DNA from: Methylovorus sp035565335
GTDB lineage: Bacteria; Pseudomonadota; Gammaproteobacteria; Burkholderiales; Methylophilaceae
DNA: 64,000 nucleotides
Direction: 5' to 3'
NCBI GenBank assembly: GCA_035565335.1
Contig: DATMSO010000072.1
Coordinates: 8,910 to 72,909 of the forward strand
Shown here: positions 49,850 to 58,704 of the stretch, in pieces
Layout of the letters: every line of letters begins with the position of its first letter
Position numbering within the stretch: the stretch's first letter is position 1
Translations under genes and position numbers: made by a program
The notes under the pieces: generated by a model
The model's input: only the letters and a program-made list of their open reading frames with translations
Told to the model about the DNA's origin: nothing
Database searches by the model: none

Positions 49850-50487
49850 GCGAGCCTATCAAGGTCATGCTGGTAGATGACCATGCGGTAGTGCGCATGG
49901 GGTTCAAAATGCTGCTGGAGTCGGCCTCGGATATTAAAGTCATTGCCGAAGCGGAAAATGGCGAACAGGGCATCAAGCTCTATATGGAGCATCATCCTGA
50001 TGTGGTGGTCATGGATATCACCATGCCAGGCATCGGCGGGCTGGAGGCAATTGAGCGCATCATGGCGAAGGATAGTTCTGCCAAAGTGCTAGTGTTGTCG
50101 GCCCATGAGGATTCGGTGCACCCCAAGCGCGTGCTGAATGCTGGTGCCATGGGCTATCTGACCAAGCGCAGTGCGGCGGAAGAGTTGATCAAGGCCATTC
50201 GCACGGTGGCGGGCAACAAGAGGTATCTGGAAGCGACAGTCGCGCAGCAGATGGCGATTCAGCAGCTGTCCGGCGAGGCGAATCCGGTGGATGTGCTGTC
50301 GGACCGCGAGTTTGAAGTTTTCATCGCGCTGGCCAAGGGAAAAACCACCAATGATATTGCCGAAACCTTGAGCCTCTCACCGCGTACAGTGGGTACCCAT
50401 CTCTACAATATCAAGCAGAAGCTGAATGCCAATAACTCGGCGGAGATTGCGCTGATTGCCATGCGCTCAGGCCTGATCGACCCCTGA
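49846..50487 (+). CDS. NarL/FixJ-family response regulator
   Basis: 213 residues. Receiver domain with acidic pair MLVDDHA, phospho-Asp in VVVMDITMPG and Lys in YLTKRSA, then a LuxR-type helix-turn-helix (VLSDREFEVFIALAKGKTTN, LSPRTVGTHLYNIKQKL). Its ATG lies in the stop region of the kinase gene (ATGA), so the two are translated together. Its targets are not evident, though the flanking genes are candidates. Confidence 0.94.
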   Translation: MSEPIKVMLVDDHAVVRMGFKMLLESASDIKVIAEAENGEQGIKLYMEHHPDVVVMDITMPGIGGLEAIERIMAKDSSAKVLVLSAHEDSVHPKRVLNAGAMGYLTKRSAAEELIKAIRTVAGNKRYLEATVAQQMAIQQLSGEANPVDVLSDREFEVFIALAKGKTTNDIAETLSLSPRTVGTHLYNIKQKLNANNSAEIALIAMRSGLIDP

Positions 50488-50491
50488 TATT

Positions 50492-51184
50492 CTAATGGCC
50501 GGGATAGCGGGCGACATTCAGTTCGCCTGCCCCCGCCACTTCCACCACCGCATAATCCCCACTTTTTACGCGACCAAAATCCGGTGGAATCAGGAAGGTA
50601 ATGGGCTGCTGGCGATCACCTACCGGTGCGCCAGTCGCCAGTTGCCAATGCGGCCATTCGGTAGTCGGCGGCAAGCCTGTCGCACCCATCAGGCGGGCTT
50701 TTTCCAGGATGGAGCGTTTTTCATCGCCAATCAGCAGATTCCATAATTCCACACGCACTAGTTTGCTTTGCACCAGCGGCGCTTGCGACTTGCCATCTGG
50801 GAGAGGGGTTGCGGAGACTTCTGATATTACTTGCCCCGAAGGCGATGGGGGATTGATGGACGCTTGTCGATAATCCGGCAAAGGCTCTTTAACGGTTTCC
50901 ACTGTTGAAAAGCCGGAGGTGACAAAGCTTGCCCAGTATTCGTCTGGCTCGGTGTCTTTGAGCGGCAAGCTACGGCTGGCTTCGTCCTGTTTCAGCAAAT
51001 AGTTGTCATAGGCGTCTGACGTGGTTTTATCCAGACTACGCATCGCCACGGACTGGGCAATCTGTTGGGCAATCGGACCACCCATGCAGCCTGTCAGCAG
51101 CACGGCGAGACATGGCGCGGCGAGATGGGACAAGGTCAGCTTGCCTGCAAAATGACACACGCGGTTACGATCAGCTGACAACAT
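50492..51184 (-). CDS. Putative lipoprotein of unknown function
   Basis: 230 residues. A hydrophobic segment with lipobox LLTGC (Cys about 33) suggests a lipoprotein, although the region before it is long (about 18 residues), so a later start is possible. The mature part is Ser/Pro-rich in the middle and ends with a beta-rich segment (ITFLIPPDFGRVKSGDYAVVEVAG). No family recognised. It converges on the NarL-type gene with a four-base gap. Confidence 0.7.
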   Translation of the reverse strand: MLSADRNRVCHFAGKLTLSHLAAPCLAVLLTGCMGGPIAQQIAQSVAMRSLDKTTSDAYDNYLLKQDEASRSLPLKDTEPDEYWASFVTSGFSTVETVKEPLPDYRQASINPPSPSGQVISEVSATPLPDGKSQAPLVQSKLVRVELWNLLIGDEKRSILEKARLMGATGLPPTTEWPHWQLATGAPVGDRQQPITFLIPPDFGRVKSGDYAVVEVAGAGELNVARYPGH

Positions 51185-51258
51185 ATCAATCTCGGATGAA
51201 AGGTGATATGAAGACTAATCGTTCTTTAAGTGCTTGTCTAGTTTGATTAAACGCGCTT

Positions 51259-52140
51259 TTATGCCGCATTTTGCGGTTTGCGCGATGTGACGCTTATCAC
51301 GCCGCTTAAGATGATGATGGCGACCGCAAACCAGCGATCCATCGACAGGGTTTCCCCCCAGATCAGGATGCCGAATAAGCTCGCCAGCACGACGGTGCTG
51401 TAGGCCAGGCTGCCGACGACCAGCGGATTGCCTGTGCGGTAGGCACGCGTCAGGGCTAGCTGGGCAATCGTTGCCGAAACACCCAGCCCGGTCAGTAGCA
51501 GAAGGTCGGCCCAATTGACCCGGTGAAAGTCATGCACCAGCATCCATAGGCCGCCGCCCAGTGTGCAGACCAGGGTGAAATAAAATACGGTTCGCCAGTC
51601 AGGCTCGCCGGCACGGCCTAGCTGCGTCACATGAATATACACAATCCCGGCCAGTGCGCCCGACAGCAGGCCTAATGCGCCAGCGATCAGCTCATCCACA
51701 TGCAGGCTGGGCTTGAGCAGCAAGGTCACGCCGACAAAGCCCAAGGCAATTGCGACGAACAGGGTTTTGCGGAATTTTTCACCCAGATAAAACGGCGCAA
51801 GTGCGGCCATGAACAGAGGTGACGTGTAATTGAGTGTGACCGCCGTTGCCAGCGGTAACTCACTGATGGCGTAGAAAAACAGAAGCAGGGAAATAAACCC
51901 CAGTACGGCTCGCCACATGTGTTTGCTGAGCAAGGGCGTGGCCAGGGATTGCCTGCGCAAGCGGGTCATGCCGTAAATAAAGACCAGGCCGAAGAATGAG
52001 CGGTAGAACACCAGCTCGGCGCTACTGAATTTTTGCGCCCCCAGCTTGACCAGAACGCCCATGATGGCAAAGAAAAAGGCAGCGACCAGCATCCACAGGC
52101 TACCCAGCTGCCATTGCCTGATCTGGCCCAAGCGCTTCAC
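51259..52140 (-). CDS. EamA-family (DMT) transporter
   Basis: 293 residues with about ten hydrophobic helices in two homologous halves, as in drug/metabolite exporters (FAIMGVLVKLGAQKFSSAELVFYRS, ALTRAYRTGNPLVVGSLAYSTVVLAS). Its ATG overlaps the stop of the Rieske oxygenase gene (ATGA), so the two are coupled. The pair suggests export or import of the oxygenase substrate or product, which is not known. Confidence 0.88.
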   Translation of the reverse strand: MKRLGQIRQWQLGSLWMLVAAFFFAIMGVLVKLGAQKFSSAELVFYRSFFGLVFIYGMTRLRRQSLATPLLSKHMWRAVLGFISLLLFFYAISELPLATAVTLNYTSPLFMAALAPFYLGEKFRKTLFVAIALGFVGVTLLLKPSLHVDELIAGALGLLSGALAGIVYIHVTQLGRAGEPDWRTVFYFTLVCTLGGGLWMLVHDFHRVNWADLLLLTGLGVSATIAQLALTRAYRTGNPLVVGSLAYSTVVLASLFGILIWGETLSMDRWFAVAIIILSGVISVTSRKPQNAA

Positions 52141-53240
52141 AGGTGCGGGTCTAACTGCTTACGCATCCACAAATGAAAATGCTCAAGCCCGGTTTCCATG
52201 GGGTGTTGGTAAGGGCCATGCTCATCCAGACCTTGGGCAAACAACGCGCGACGGCCATCATGCATGCGCTGGCAGATTTCCTTATCCTCAATGGCGGTTT
52301 CATTGTAGGCCGCCTGCTGGGCGTCGACGTACTCGCGCTCAAACAAGGCAATATCTTCGGGGTAGTAAAACTCCACGACATTGGTGCATGCATCCACGCC
52401 GCGCGGAATCAGGTGCGAGACGACGAGCACATTCGGATACCACTCGATCATCAGGAAAGGGTAGTACACCATCCAGATCGCGCCGTATTTCGGCGCGGAT
52501 TGATTGCCATATTGCAGCACCTGATCCTGCCAGCGCTGGTAGACGGGCGAGCCGGATTTTTGCAACGCGTGTTTGACGCCTACAGTTTGCACGCTGTACC
52601 AGTCGCCAAATTCCCAGTTCAGCTGTTCGCAGTCGACAAATTTATCCAGCCCGGGGTGGAAGGGGCCCACGTGGTAATCTTCCAGATAAACCTCGATAAA
52701 GGTTTTCCAGTTGAAGGCATATTCTTCCACCACCACCCGGTCCAGCATGTAGCCGGTAAAGTCGAAATCCTGCTTGCAGCCCAATTGGCGTAAATCCCGT
52801 GCAATATCGCGCGGGCTGTCAAACAGCAAGCCCTGCCATTGCTGCAGCGAAGTCTTGTTCAGATGCAGGCAGGGGTTATCCGGGAAATGCGGCGCGCCCA
52901 GCAGTTCACCCTTCAGGTTGTATGTCCAGCGATGCAGCGGGCAGACAATATGCTGCGTATTGCCACGACCATTCAGCATGATGGCCTGGCGATGCCGGCA
53001 CACATTACTGATCAGTTCGATGCCGTTCTGGTTGTGTACCAGGGCGCGGCCTTCCTGCATCCATTCCAGCGTATGGTAATCACCAGGATGCGGCGCCATC
53101 AGCTCGTGGCCTATGTATTGCGGCGCGTGGGCAAACAGCACCTTCTGTTCCAGCCTGTAAATCTCGGGGTCGGTATACCAGGCAATCGGCAGCTGTGAAA
53201 CAGTGGGCCGGGGCAAGTTGACGGAGACAAGGGAAGCCAT
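52137..53240 (-). CDS. Rieske-type ring-hydroxylating oxygenase, alpha subunit
   Basis: 367 residues. The Rieske [2Fe-2S] ligands lie in CRHRQA...VCPLH (about 81-103), spaced as C-x-H-x16-C-x2-H. The mononuclear iron site has EDYHVGPFHPG with the bridging Asp and two His. Relatives include choline monooxygenase-like and aromatic dioxygenases. No reductase, ferredoxin or beta subunit is adjacent, so electrons must come from elsewhere. Sequence does not fix the substrate. Confidence 0.88.
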   Translation of the reverse strand: MASLVSVNLPRPTVSQLPIAWYTDPEIYRLEQKVLFAHAPQYIGHELMAPHPGDYHTLEWMQEGRALVHNQNGIELISNVCRHRQAIMLNGRGNTQHIVCPLHRWTYNLKGELLGAPHFPDNPCLHLNKTSLQQWQGLLFDSPRDIARDLRQLGCKQDFDFTGYMLDRVVVEEYAFNWKTFIEVYLEDYHVGPFHPGLDKFVDCEQLNWEFGDWYSVQTVGVKHALQKSGSPVYQRWQDQVLQYGNQSAPKYGAIWMVYYPFLMIEWYPNVLVVSHLIPRGVDACTNVVEFYYPEDIALFEREYVDAQQAAYNETAIEDKEICQRMHDGRRALFAQGLDEHGPYQHPMETGLEHFHLWMRKQLDPHL

Positions 53241-53494
53241 AGGTTGCGAACAGTGGTTGGAAGTGACTGATTGAATGCGAAATGCAGATAAAACGGCGGA
53301 CTTGGGATTTTGCCCGAATGGGATATTTTTTCAAGCATAATTTTAGCGGCAGGGCGGACGGAATAGCGACAGATTTTGCTGATAAAGTTGCAGGGATAAA
53401 GGCTCGGATAAGGCGTCAAATGTTGCTTAATCGGCTGTTTTGCGCTAACCTCAACACTCTTGATGTGCAACGATTTTTTACAGAGAAACGGCCC

Positions 53495-53599
53495 ATGAAA
53501 AATCCCCTGGATTCGATTTCCGGCACCCTGATTTCAGGCGTGATTCTGACGCTGGTGCTGTATGTTTTTCTTAAAAACTTCATATTGGCGGGAGTGTGA
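53495..53599 (+). CDS. 34-residue single-helix membrane peptide
   Basis: The ATG at 53495 opens a 34-residue frame with one membrane helix (TLISGVILTLVLYVFLKNFIL). The frame is open upstream, but codons before 53495 have no protein character. The upstream sequence has only a weak GAGAAA site. Its stop lies three bases before the ATG of the PuuD-like gene, whose ribosome-binding site (GGAG, 53591-53594) is inside this small gene. Coupling to the next gene is likely. Real coding status is moderate. Confidence 0.5.
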   Translation: MKNPLDSISGTLISGVILTLVLYVFLKNFILAGV

Positions 53600-53601
53600 G
53601 C

Positions 53602-54093
53602 ATGGATCTGCTGCCCGGCTTTGCACGCTGGATACATGTATGGGCAGGCATTACCTGGGTAGGCCTGCTTTACTATTTTAATTTTGTGCAGGTGCCTGCC
53701 TTGAAGGAGGCCGCTGCGGATGGCACAGCGGCAGGCATTACCAGACACGTGGCGCCGCGCGCGCTACTGTGGTTCCGATGGGCTGCGGTGGTGACATGGT
53801 TAGCTGGCGCTGCCTTGTTGGGCAAGGCATTTGTTCCTGCATTTACCTTGCAGGAAGATTATGCGGCGATTGGCGTTGGCGCATGGCTGGGAACCATCAT
53901 GCTGTTTAATGTGTGGGTGCTGATCTGGCCTAACCAGAAAAAAATACTGGGCATGGTCCCGGCAGGTGATGCCGCCAAGGCTCGCGCCCGACGCGTTGCC
54001 TTTTTAGCGTCACGAACCAACACTATGCTGTCTGTCCCCATGATTTTTTTCATGACGAATGGACTGACGCACCGGGCTATTTTCGGGCTTTAG
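53602..54093 (+). CDS. PuuD-like (urate hydroxylase N-terminal) membrane protein
   Basis: 163 residues. The ATG at 53602 is chosen because GGAG lies seven bases before it; a GTG at 53596 is too close to that site. About four helices are visible, with WIHVWAGITWVGLLYYFNFVQVP at the N-terminus and NTMLSVPMIFFM at the C-terminus. The pattern matches the membrane domain of PuuD urate hydroxylases. The cytochrome c domain of PuuD is absent, so urate oxidation is not implied. Short homologues are common in proteobacteria and unassigned. Confidence 0.78.
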   Translation: MDLLPGFARWIHVWAGITWVGLLYYFNFVQVPALKEAAADGTAAGITRHVAPRALLWFRWAAVVTWLAGAALLGKAFVPAFTLQEDYAAIGVGAWLGTIMLFNVWVLIWPNQKKILGMVPAGDAAKARARRVAFLASRTNTMLSVPMIFFMTNGLTHRAIFGL

Positions 54094-54109
54094 GGTTTTT
54101 ATATTGCTG

Positions 54110-54142
54110 CAAACGGCGGCATAGGCCGCCGTTTGTTTTTTT
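54110..54142 (+). terminator. Strong intrinsic terminator before argD
   Basis: CAAACGGCGGC, loop ATAG, GCCGCCGTTTG and a run of T. The 11-bp stem is perfect. It ends the PuuD-like transcript 17 bases after its stop. The argD start is only 18 bases further, so argD needs read-through or a promoter overlapping this hairpin. Confidence 0.93.
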
Positions 54143-54159
54143 ATAGATAGAGTTAAACA

Positions 54160-55341
54160 ATGTCTCAACATTTGATGAATACCTATGCCAGACAACCGGT
54201 TACCTTTGTGAAAGGTGAAGGGGTCTGGTTATACGACGCGCAGGGTAACCGTTATCTGGATGCGCTGGCTGGCGTTGCCGTTAATGGTCTAGGCCACGCA
54301 CATCCTCGTCTGGTGGCTGCCATCAGCGAGCAGGCTGGCAAGCTGATTCACGTGTCCAATATTTATCAGATTGCCGAACAGGCTGCGCTGGCAGACAAGG
54401 TCTGCGAAATTTCAGGCATGGACCGGGTTTTCTTCTGCAATTCCGGCTGTGAGGCTAATGAAGCCGCCATCAAGCTGGCGCGTCTGCACGGCCACAACAA
54501 TGGCATTGAGAATCCTGAAATCATTGTCATGGACAAGGCGTTTCATGGACGTACGCTGGCAACGCTGTCGGCCACCGGCAATCGCAAAACCCAGGCGGGC
54601 TTTGAGCCTCTGGTGAGCGGCTTTGTGCGTGTGCCATTCGACGATCTCGATGCCGTACGCCAAGTCGCAGAACATAACCCGAATGTGGTGGCTATTCTGG
54701 TAGAGCCTGTGCAGGGTGAGGGCGGCATTAATGTGCCGCGCGATGGTAAGGCTTATCTCGAGGGCTTGCGCGCACTTTGTGATCAATATGGCTGGCTGCT
54801 GATGCTGGATGAAGTGCAGAGCGGAATCGGCCGTACCGGCACCTGGTTCGCTTTCCAGCATACCGATATTCAGCCTGATGTCATGACCCTGGCCAAGGGC
54901 CTGGGTTCCGGCGTGCCGATTGGGGCATGTGTCGCTCGCGGTGCGGCTGCCGACGTATTTACCTACGGCAAGCACGGCTCTACCTTTGGCGGCAATCCCT
55001 TGGCAACCGCTGCCGGTCTGGCCACACTCAGCATCATTGAGCAGGATGGTTTATGCGCCCATGCCGAAGACATGGGTAACTGGATTTGCGATGCATTCCG
55101 CGCAGAGTTCGAAGGTGTCAAAGGTATCACCACCATACGCAATGCCGGCCTGATGATTGGTATTGAGCTCAATCGTCCCTGTGGCGAGTTAGTCAAGCAG
55201 GCCCTTGAGCAGCGGTTGTTGATCAATGTGACGGCGGATAAGGTAGTACGTTTGCTGCCACCACTGATCATCAATCAGGACGAGGCCCAGCAACTGGTCA
55301 GCCAGCTTTCTGGACTGATCAAGGCCTTTTTGGGTCAATAA
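54160..55341 (+). CDS. argD: Acetylornithine aminotransferase
   Basis: 393 residues, typical. Class III aminotransferase with the PLP lysine in VMTLAKGLGSGVPIGA, the DEVQSGIGRTG motif and FCNSGCEANEAAIKLAR near residue 95. It makes N-acetylornithine in arginine synthesis and can also act in lysine synthesis. First of the argD-argF-argG group; argF follows after 16 bases. Confidence 0.94.
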   Translation: MSQHLMNTYARQPVTFVKGEGVWLYDAQGNRYLDALAGVAVNGLGHAHPRLVAAISEQAGKLIHVSNIYQIAEQAALADKVCEISGMDRVFFCNSGCEANEAAIKLARLHGHNNGIENPEIIVMDKAFHGRTLATLSATGNRKTQAGFEPLVSGFVRVPFDDLDAVRQVAEHNPNVVAILVEPVQGEGGINVPRDGKAYLEGLRALCDQYGWLLMLDEVQSGIGRTGTWFAFQHTDIQPDVMTLAKGLGSGVPIGACVARGAAADVFTYGKHGSTFGGNPLATAAGLATLSIIEQDGLCAHAEDMGNWICDAFRAEFEGVKGITTIRNAGLMIGIELNRPCGELVKQALEQRLLINVTADKVVRLLPPLIINQDEAQQLVSQLSGLIKAFLGQ

Positions 55342-55357
55342 ATAAAAGAATTAACTT

Positions 55358-56275
55358 ATGGCGATCAAACACTTTTTACAATTCAAGGACTTGAATCGGC
55401 AGGAGCTGGATCATATCTTTGAGCGTACGCGCTGGATCAAGCAGCAGTTCAAGGCTTATCAGCAATACTGGCCTCTTAATGACCGCACCCTGGTCATGAT
55501 TTTCGAGAAGGCCAGTACACGTACACGTCTGTCGTTTGAGGCTGGTATGCAACAGCTGGGCGGTTCCGCCATTTATCTGAATACGCGCGATTCCCAATTG
55601 GGGCGCGGTGAACCAGTCGAAGACGCGGCACAAGTGATTTCGCGCATGAGCGATATTGTGATGATCCGTACCTTTGAGCAGGAAATTATTGAGCGATTTG
55701 CCGCTAATTCCCGTGTGCCGGTGATCAATGGCCTGACCAATGAATATCACCCATGCCAGATACTGGCGGATATTTTCACCTTCATCGAGCATCGTGGGCC
55801 CATTCAGGGCAAAACGGTGGCATGGATAGGCGATTCCAATAATGTCTGCAATACCTGGCTGCAGGCCGCCGAGGTGCTGGATTTCAATGTGCATGTTTCG
55901 ACCCCGCCTGGCTATGAAGTCGAGCCTGAGCGTGCGGGCTTGTATGGCCATGAGCATTACGAAGAATTTACCGATCCGATGGAAGCCGCGAGGGATGCCG
56001 ACCTGGTGACCACCGATGTCTGGACTTCCATGGGGTTTGAGGCCGAGAACGAAGAACGCATGCGCGATTTTGCCGATTGGCAGGTCGATGCAGACATGAT
56101 GCGCGTGGCCAGACCGGATGCCTTGTTCATGCATTGCTTGCCTGCACATCGCGGTGAGGAAGTGGCTGCCGAGGTGATTGATGGTCCGCATTCCGTGGTC
56201 TGGGATGAAGCGGAAAACCGTTTGCACGTGCAAAAGGCCCTGATGGAATATCTGTTGCTGGGCAAGGTGGCCTGA
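55358..56275 (+). CDS. argF: Ornithine carbamoyltransferase
   Basis: 305 residues, typical. Carbamoyl-phosphate-binding STRTR (EKASTRTRLSFE), HPCQ (NEYHPCQILAD) and the ornithine-binding HCLPAHRGEE motif are all present. It makes citrulline from ornithine. A small membrane protein gene begins ten bases after it. Confidence 0.95.
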   Translation: MAIKHFLQFKDLNRQELDHIFERTRWIKQQFKAYQQYWPLNDRTLVMIFEKASTRTRLSFEAGMQQLGGSAIYLNTRDSQLGRGEPVEDAAQVISRMSDIVMIRTFEQEIIERFAANSRVPVINGLTNEYHPCQILADIFTFIEHRGPIQGKTVAWIGDSNNVCNTWLQAAEVLDFNVHVSTPPGYEVEPERAGLYGHEHYEEFTDPMEAARDADLVTTDVWTSMGFEAENEERMRDFADWQVDADMMRVARPDALFMHCLPAHRGEEVAAEVIDGPHSVVWDEAENRLHVQKALMEYLLLGKVA

Positions 56276-56285
56276 ACAACGCAGC

Positions 56286-56594
56286 ATGGATAACAAGCAA
56301 GTCGAGCTTTCCAGTCATATCCTGCCTGTTGCATCCACCATGGTGGGTGTGTGCGTTACGGTTATTTCGGTCATTCAGCTTGCGCCTGACAAGGCGATAT
56401 CAAGCTGGGCAGACAAGCTGTTGGCGGTAGACAGCCTCGCTTTCATGGCCAGTACCATGCTGTCGTATTGGTCTATTCGCCATAAAGACCATCTGCAGCG
56501 CATCGAGCGCTATGCCGATCGGCTGTTCCTGGTGGGGATGGCGCTGATGGTGTTTGTCAGCTTTCTGGTAGCGTTTGAGCTGTTCACAGATTAG
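56286..56594 (+). CDS. Small membrane protein inside the arginine cluster
   Basis: 102 residues with three hydrophobic segments (about 12-32, 47-64 and 80-99). The ATG lies ten bases after argF and the gene ends 45 bases before argG, so it sits in the arginine operon. No recognised family and no obvious link to arginine synthesis. An Arg/ornithine transporter would be larger. Confidence 0.7.
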   Translation: MDNKQVELSSHILPVASTMVGVCVTVISVIQLAPDKAISSWADKLLAVDSLAFMASTMLSYWSIRHKDHLQRIERYADRLFLVGMALMVFVSFLVAFELFTD

Positions 56595-56639
56595 TTTAGT
56601 ATTTGCGTACAAGTAATTAAAAGATAACAGGAAAAAGTA

Positions 56640-57863
56640 ATGAGTGATGTCAAGAAAGTAGTGTTGGCCTATTCGGGTGGCTTGGATACCTCGGTCATTC
56701 TGAAATGGCTGCAGGATACCTACCAGTGTGAGGTGGTCACGTTTACCGCTGACCTGGGCCAAGGCGAAGAGCTGGAGCCGGCACGCGAGAAAGCCAAGAA
56801 ATTTGGCGTCAAGGAAATCTACATTGATGACCTGCGCGAAGAGTTTGTGCGTGATTTCGTGTTCCCCATGTTCCGCGCCAATACCGTCTATGAAGGCGAA
56901 TACCTGCTGGGCACCTCCATCGCACGTCCGCTGATTGCCAAGCGCCTTATCGACATTGCCAATGAAACTGGAGCCGATGCTATCTCGCACGGCGCTACCG
57001 GCAAAGGCAATGACCAGGTGCGATTCGAACTGGGTGCTTATGCACTGAAGCCCGGCGTGAAGGTGATTGCGCCTTGGCGCGAGTGGGATCTGCTCTCCCG
57101 TGAAAAGCTGCTGGCTTATGCCGAGCAACATGGCATTCCAGTAGAAATGAAGCACAAACAGGGCGGTAGCCCATATTCCATGGACGCCAACCTGCTGCAC
57201 ATTTCGTATGAAGGTCGCCATCTGGAAAACCCAGCTGCTGAAGCCGAAGAAGATATGTGGCGCTGGACGGTGAGCCCGGAAAAGGCGCCGGATGTGGCCG
57301 AATACCTGGACGTGGAATACGAGCGCGGCGATATCGTGGCGCTGAATGGCAAACGCCTGAAAGCCCATGAAGTGCTGGCAGAGTTGAACCGTCTTGGCGG
57401 CAGGCATGGCATTGGCCGTCTGGATCTGGTGGAAAACCGCTACGTGGGCATGAAATCGCGTGGCTGTTACGAAACCCCGGGCGGCACCATCATGCTGAAG
57501 GCACACCGCGCGATTGAGTCGATTACGCTGGATCGCGAAGTGGCTCACCTTAAGGATGACCTGATGCCACGTTACGCCAGCCTGATTTACAACGGCTACT
57601 GGTGGAGCCCTGAACGTCTTGCCCTGCAAACGCTGATCGACCATACCCAGCTGAATGTGAATGGCTGGGTGCGCCTCAAGCTCTACAAGGGCAATGTGAT
57701 TGTCGTGGGCCGGGACAGCAAGACCGATTCGCTGTTTGACTCTACCATCGCCACCTTTGAAGACGATGCGGGCGCCTATGACCAGAAGGATGCTGGCGGG
57801 TTTATCAAGCTGAATGCATTGCGCATGCGCATTGCAGCTAATTTACACAACAAGAAAAAGTAA
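56640..57863 (+). CDS. argG: Argininosuccinate synthase
   Basis: 407 residues, the standard bacterial type. The PP-loop AYSGGLDTSVI is near residue 10, and SHGATGKGNDQVRFEL is the second signature. It condenses citrulline and aspartate using ATP. The gap of 45 bases from the small membrane gene leaves room for its own promoter but none is clear. Confidence 0.96.
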   Translation: MSDVKKVVLAYSGGLDTSVILKWLQDTYQCEVVTFTADLGQGEELEPAREKAKKFGVKEIYIDDLREEFVRDFVFPMFRANTVYEGEYLLGTSIARPLIAKRLIDIANETGADAISHGATGKGNDQVRFELGAYALKPGVKVIAPWREWDLLSREKLLAYAEQHGIPVEMKHKQGGSPYSMDANLLHISYEGRHLENPAAEAEEDMWRWTVSPEKAPDVAEYLDVEYERGDIVALNGKRLKAHEVLAELNRLGGRHGIGRLDLVENRYVGMKSRGCYETPGGTIMLKAHRAIESITLDREVAHLKDDLMPRYASLIYNGYWWSPERLALQTLIDHTQLNVNGWVRLKLYKGNVIVVGRDSKTDSLFDSTIATFEDDAGAYDQKDAGGFIKLNALRMRIAANLHNKKK

Positions 57864-57876
57864 ACAGGAGAGTCTC

Positions 57877-58188
57877 ATGGCCCAGTTCGACAATGTAAGC
57901 GTCAAGAAAAAAGCCAACGTCTATTTCGATGGCAAGTGTGTCAGCCACACCGTGATGTTCCCCAATGGGACACGTTGCACGGTTGGCGTGATTTTCCCCA
58001 GCACACTGACATTCAACACCGGCTCGCCAGAGCTGATGGAAATCAATGCCGGTGTCTGCAAGGTGCGCCTGAAGGGCGAAGAAGCCTGGAATACTTATCA
58101 GGCCGGTGAGAAATTCACTGTGCCAGGCAATTCAAGCTTTGATATTGAAACCATTGAAACCCTGGATTACGTCTGCCATTTTGAGTAA
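57877..58188 (+). CDS. ppnP: Pyrimidine/purine nucleoside phosphorylase PpnP
   Basis: 103 residues. The ATG at 57877, with an AGGAGA upstream, gives a protein of exactly the PpnP/YaiE (DUF1255) size. The cupin-like signature includes GVIFPSTLTFNTGSPELMEI and VPGNSSFDIE. The family splits several nucleosides with phosphate. It follows argG by 13 bases. Confidence 0.92.
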   Translation: MAQFDNVSVKKKANVYFDGKCVSHTVMFPNGTRCTVGVIFPSTLTFNTGSPELMEINAGVCKVRLKGEEAWNTYQAGEKFTVPGNSSFDIETIETLDYVCHFE

Positions 58189-58191
58189 GCC

Positions 58192-58686
58192 GTGATAGAT
58201 CGCGATTATGTGCGCTTGATGGCGCGCTATAACCGCTGGATGAATGGGAAACTGTATGCCGCTGCCGCCAGTCTCAGTGAAGAGCAGCGGCAGCAAGACA
58301 AAGGTGCGTTTTTCAAGTCCTTGCATGGCACCTTGGTCCATCTGGTGTGGGCCGACGATATATGGCTGGCAAGATTTGAGGCGGGCGCCCAGCGCTACGC
58401 TGACAAGCCGGGCGATTTTGCTACCTTGAGTGAGCGTCGGCTGGTTCTGGATCAGGCCATTCTGGAATGGGCGGCAGGCGTTAGCAATAACTGGCTGCAG
58501 GAAGAATTACGCTGGGATAGTGGTATTTATCAGCAAACGCTCAGCAGCCCTGCCTGGATTGCGGTATCGCACTTTTTCAATCATCAGACCCATCATCGCG
58601 GTCAGGCCACGACCTTGCTCATGCAGTTCGGCATTGATCCAGGCGTGACGGATCTGACTTTTATGGATATGACGGAAACACAGTAA
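58192..58686 (+). CDS. DinB-family putative metal-dependent protein
   Basis: 164 residues from a GTG three bases after ppnP. A four-helix bundle with the metal His residues of DinB/YfiT proteins: one in HGTLVHLVWADD and two in HFFNHQTHHRGQ. The N-terminal YNRWMNGKLY is typical. Such proteins are often thiol-dependent transferases or hydrolases of small molecules. The substrate is unknown. Confidence 0.88.
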   Translation: MIDRDYVRLMARYNRWMNGKLYAAAASLSEEQRQQDKGAFFKSLHGTLVHLVWADDIWLARFEAGAQRYADKPGDFATLSERRLVLDQAILEWAAGVSNNWLQEELRWDSGIYQQTLSSPAWIAVSHFFNHQTHHRGQATTLLMQFGIDPGVTDLTFMDMTETQ

Positions 58687-58704
58687 ACAACAGGAACACA
58701 GATC

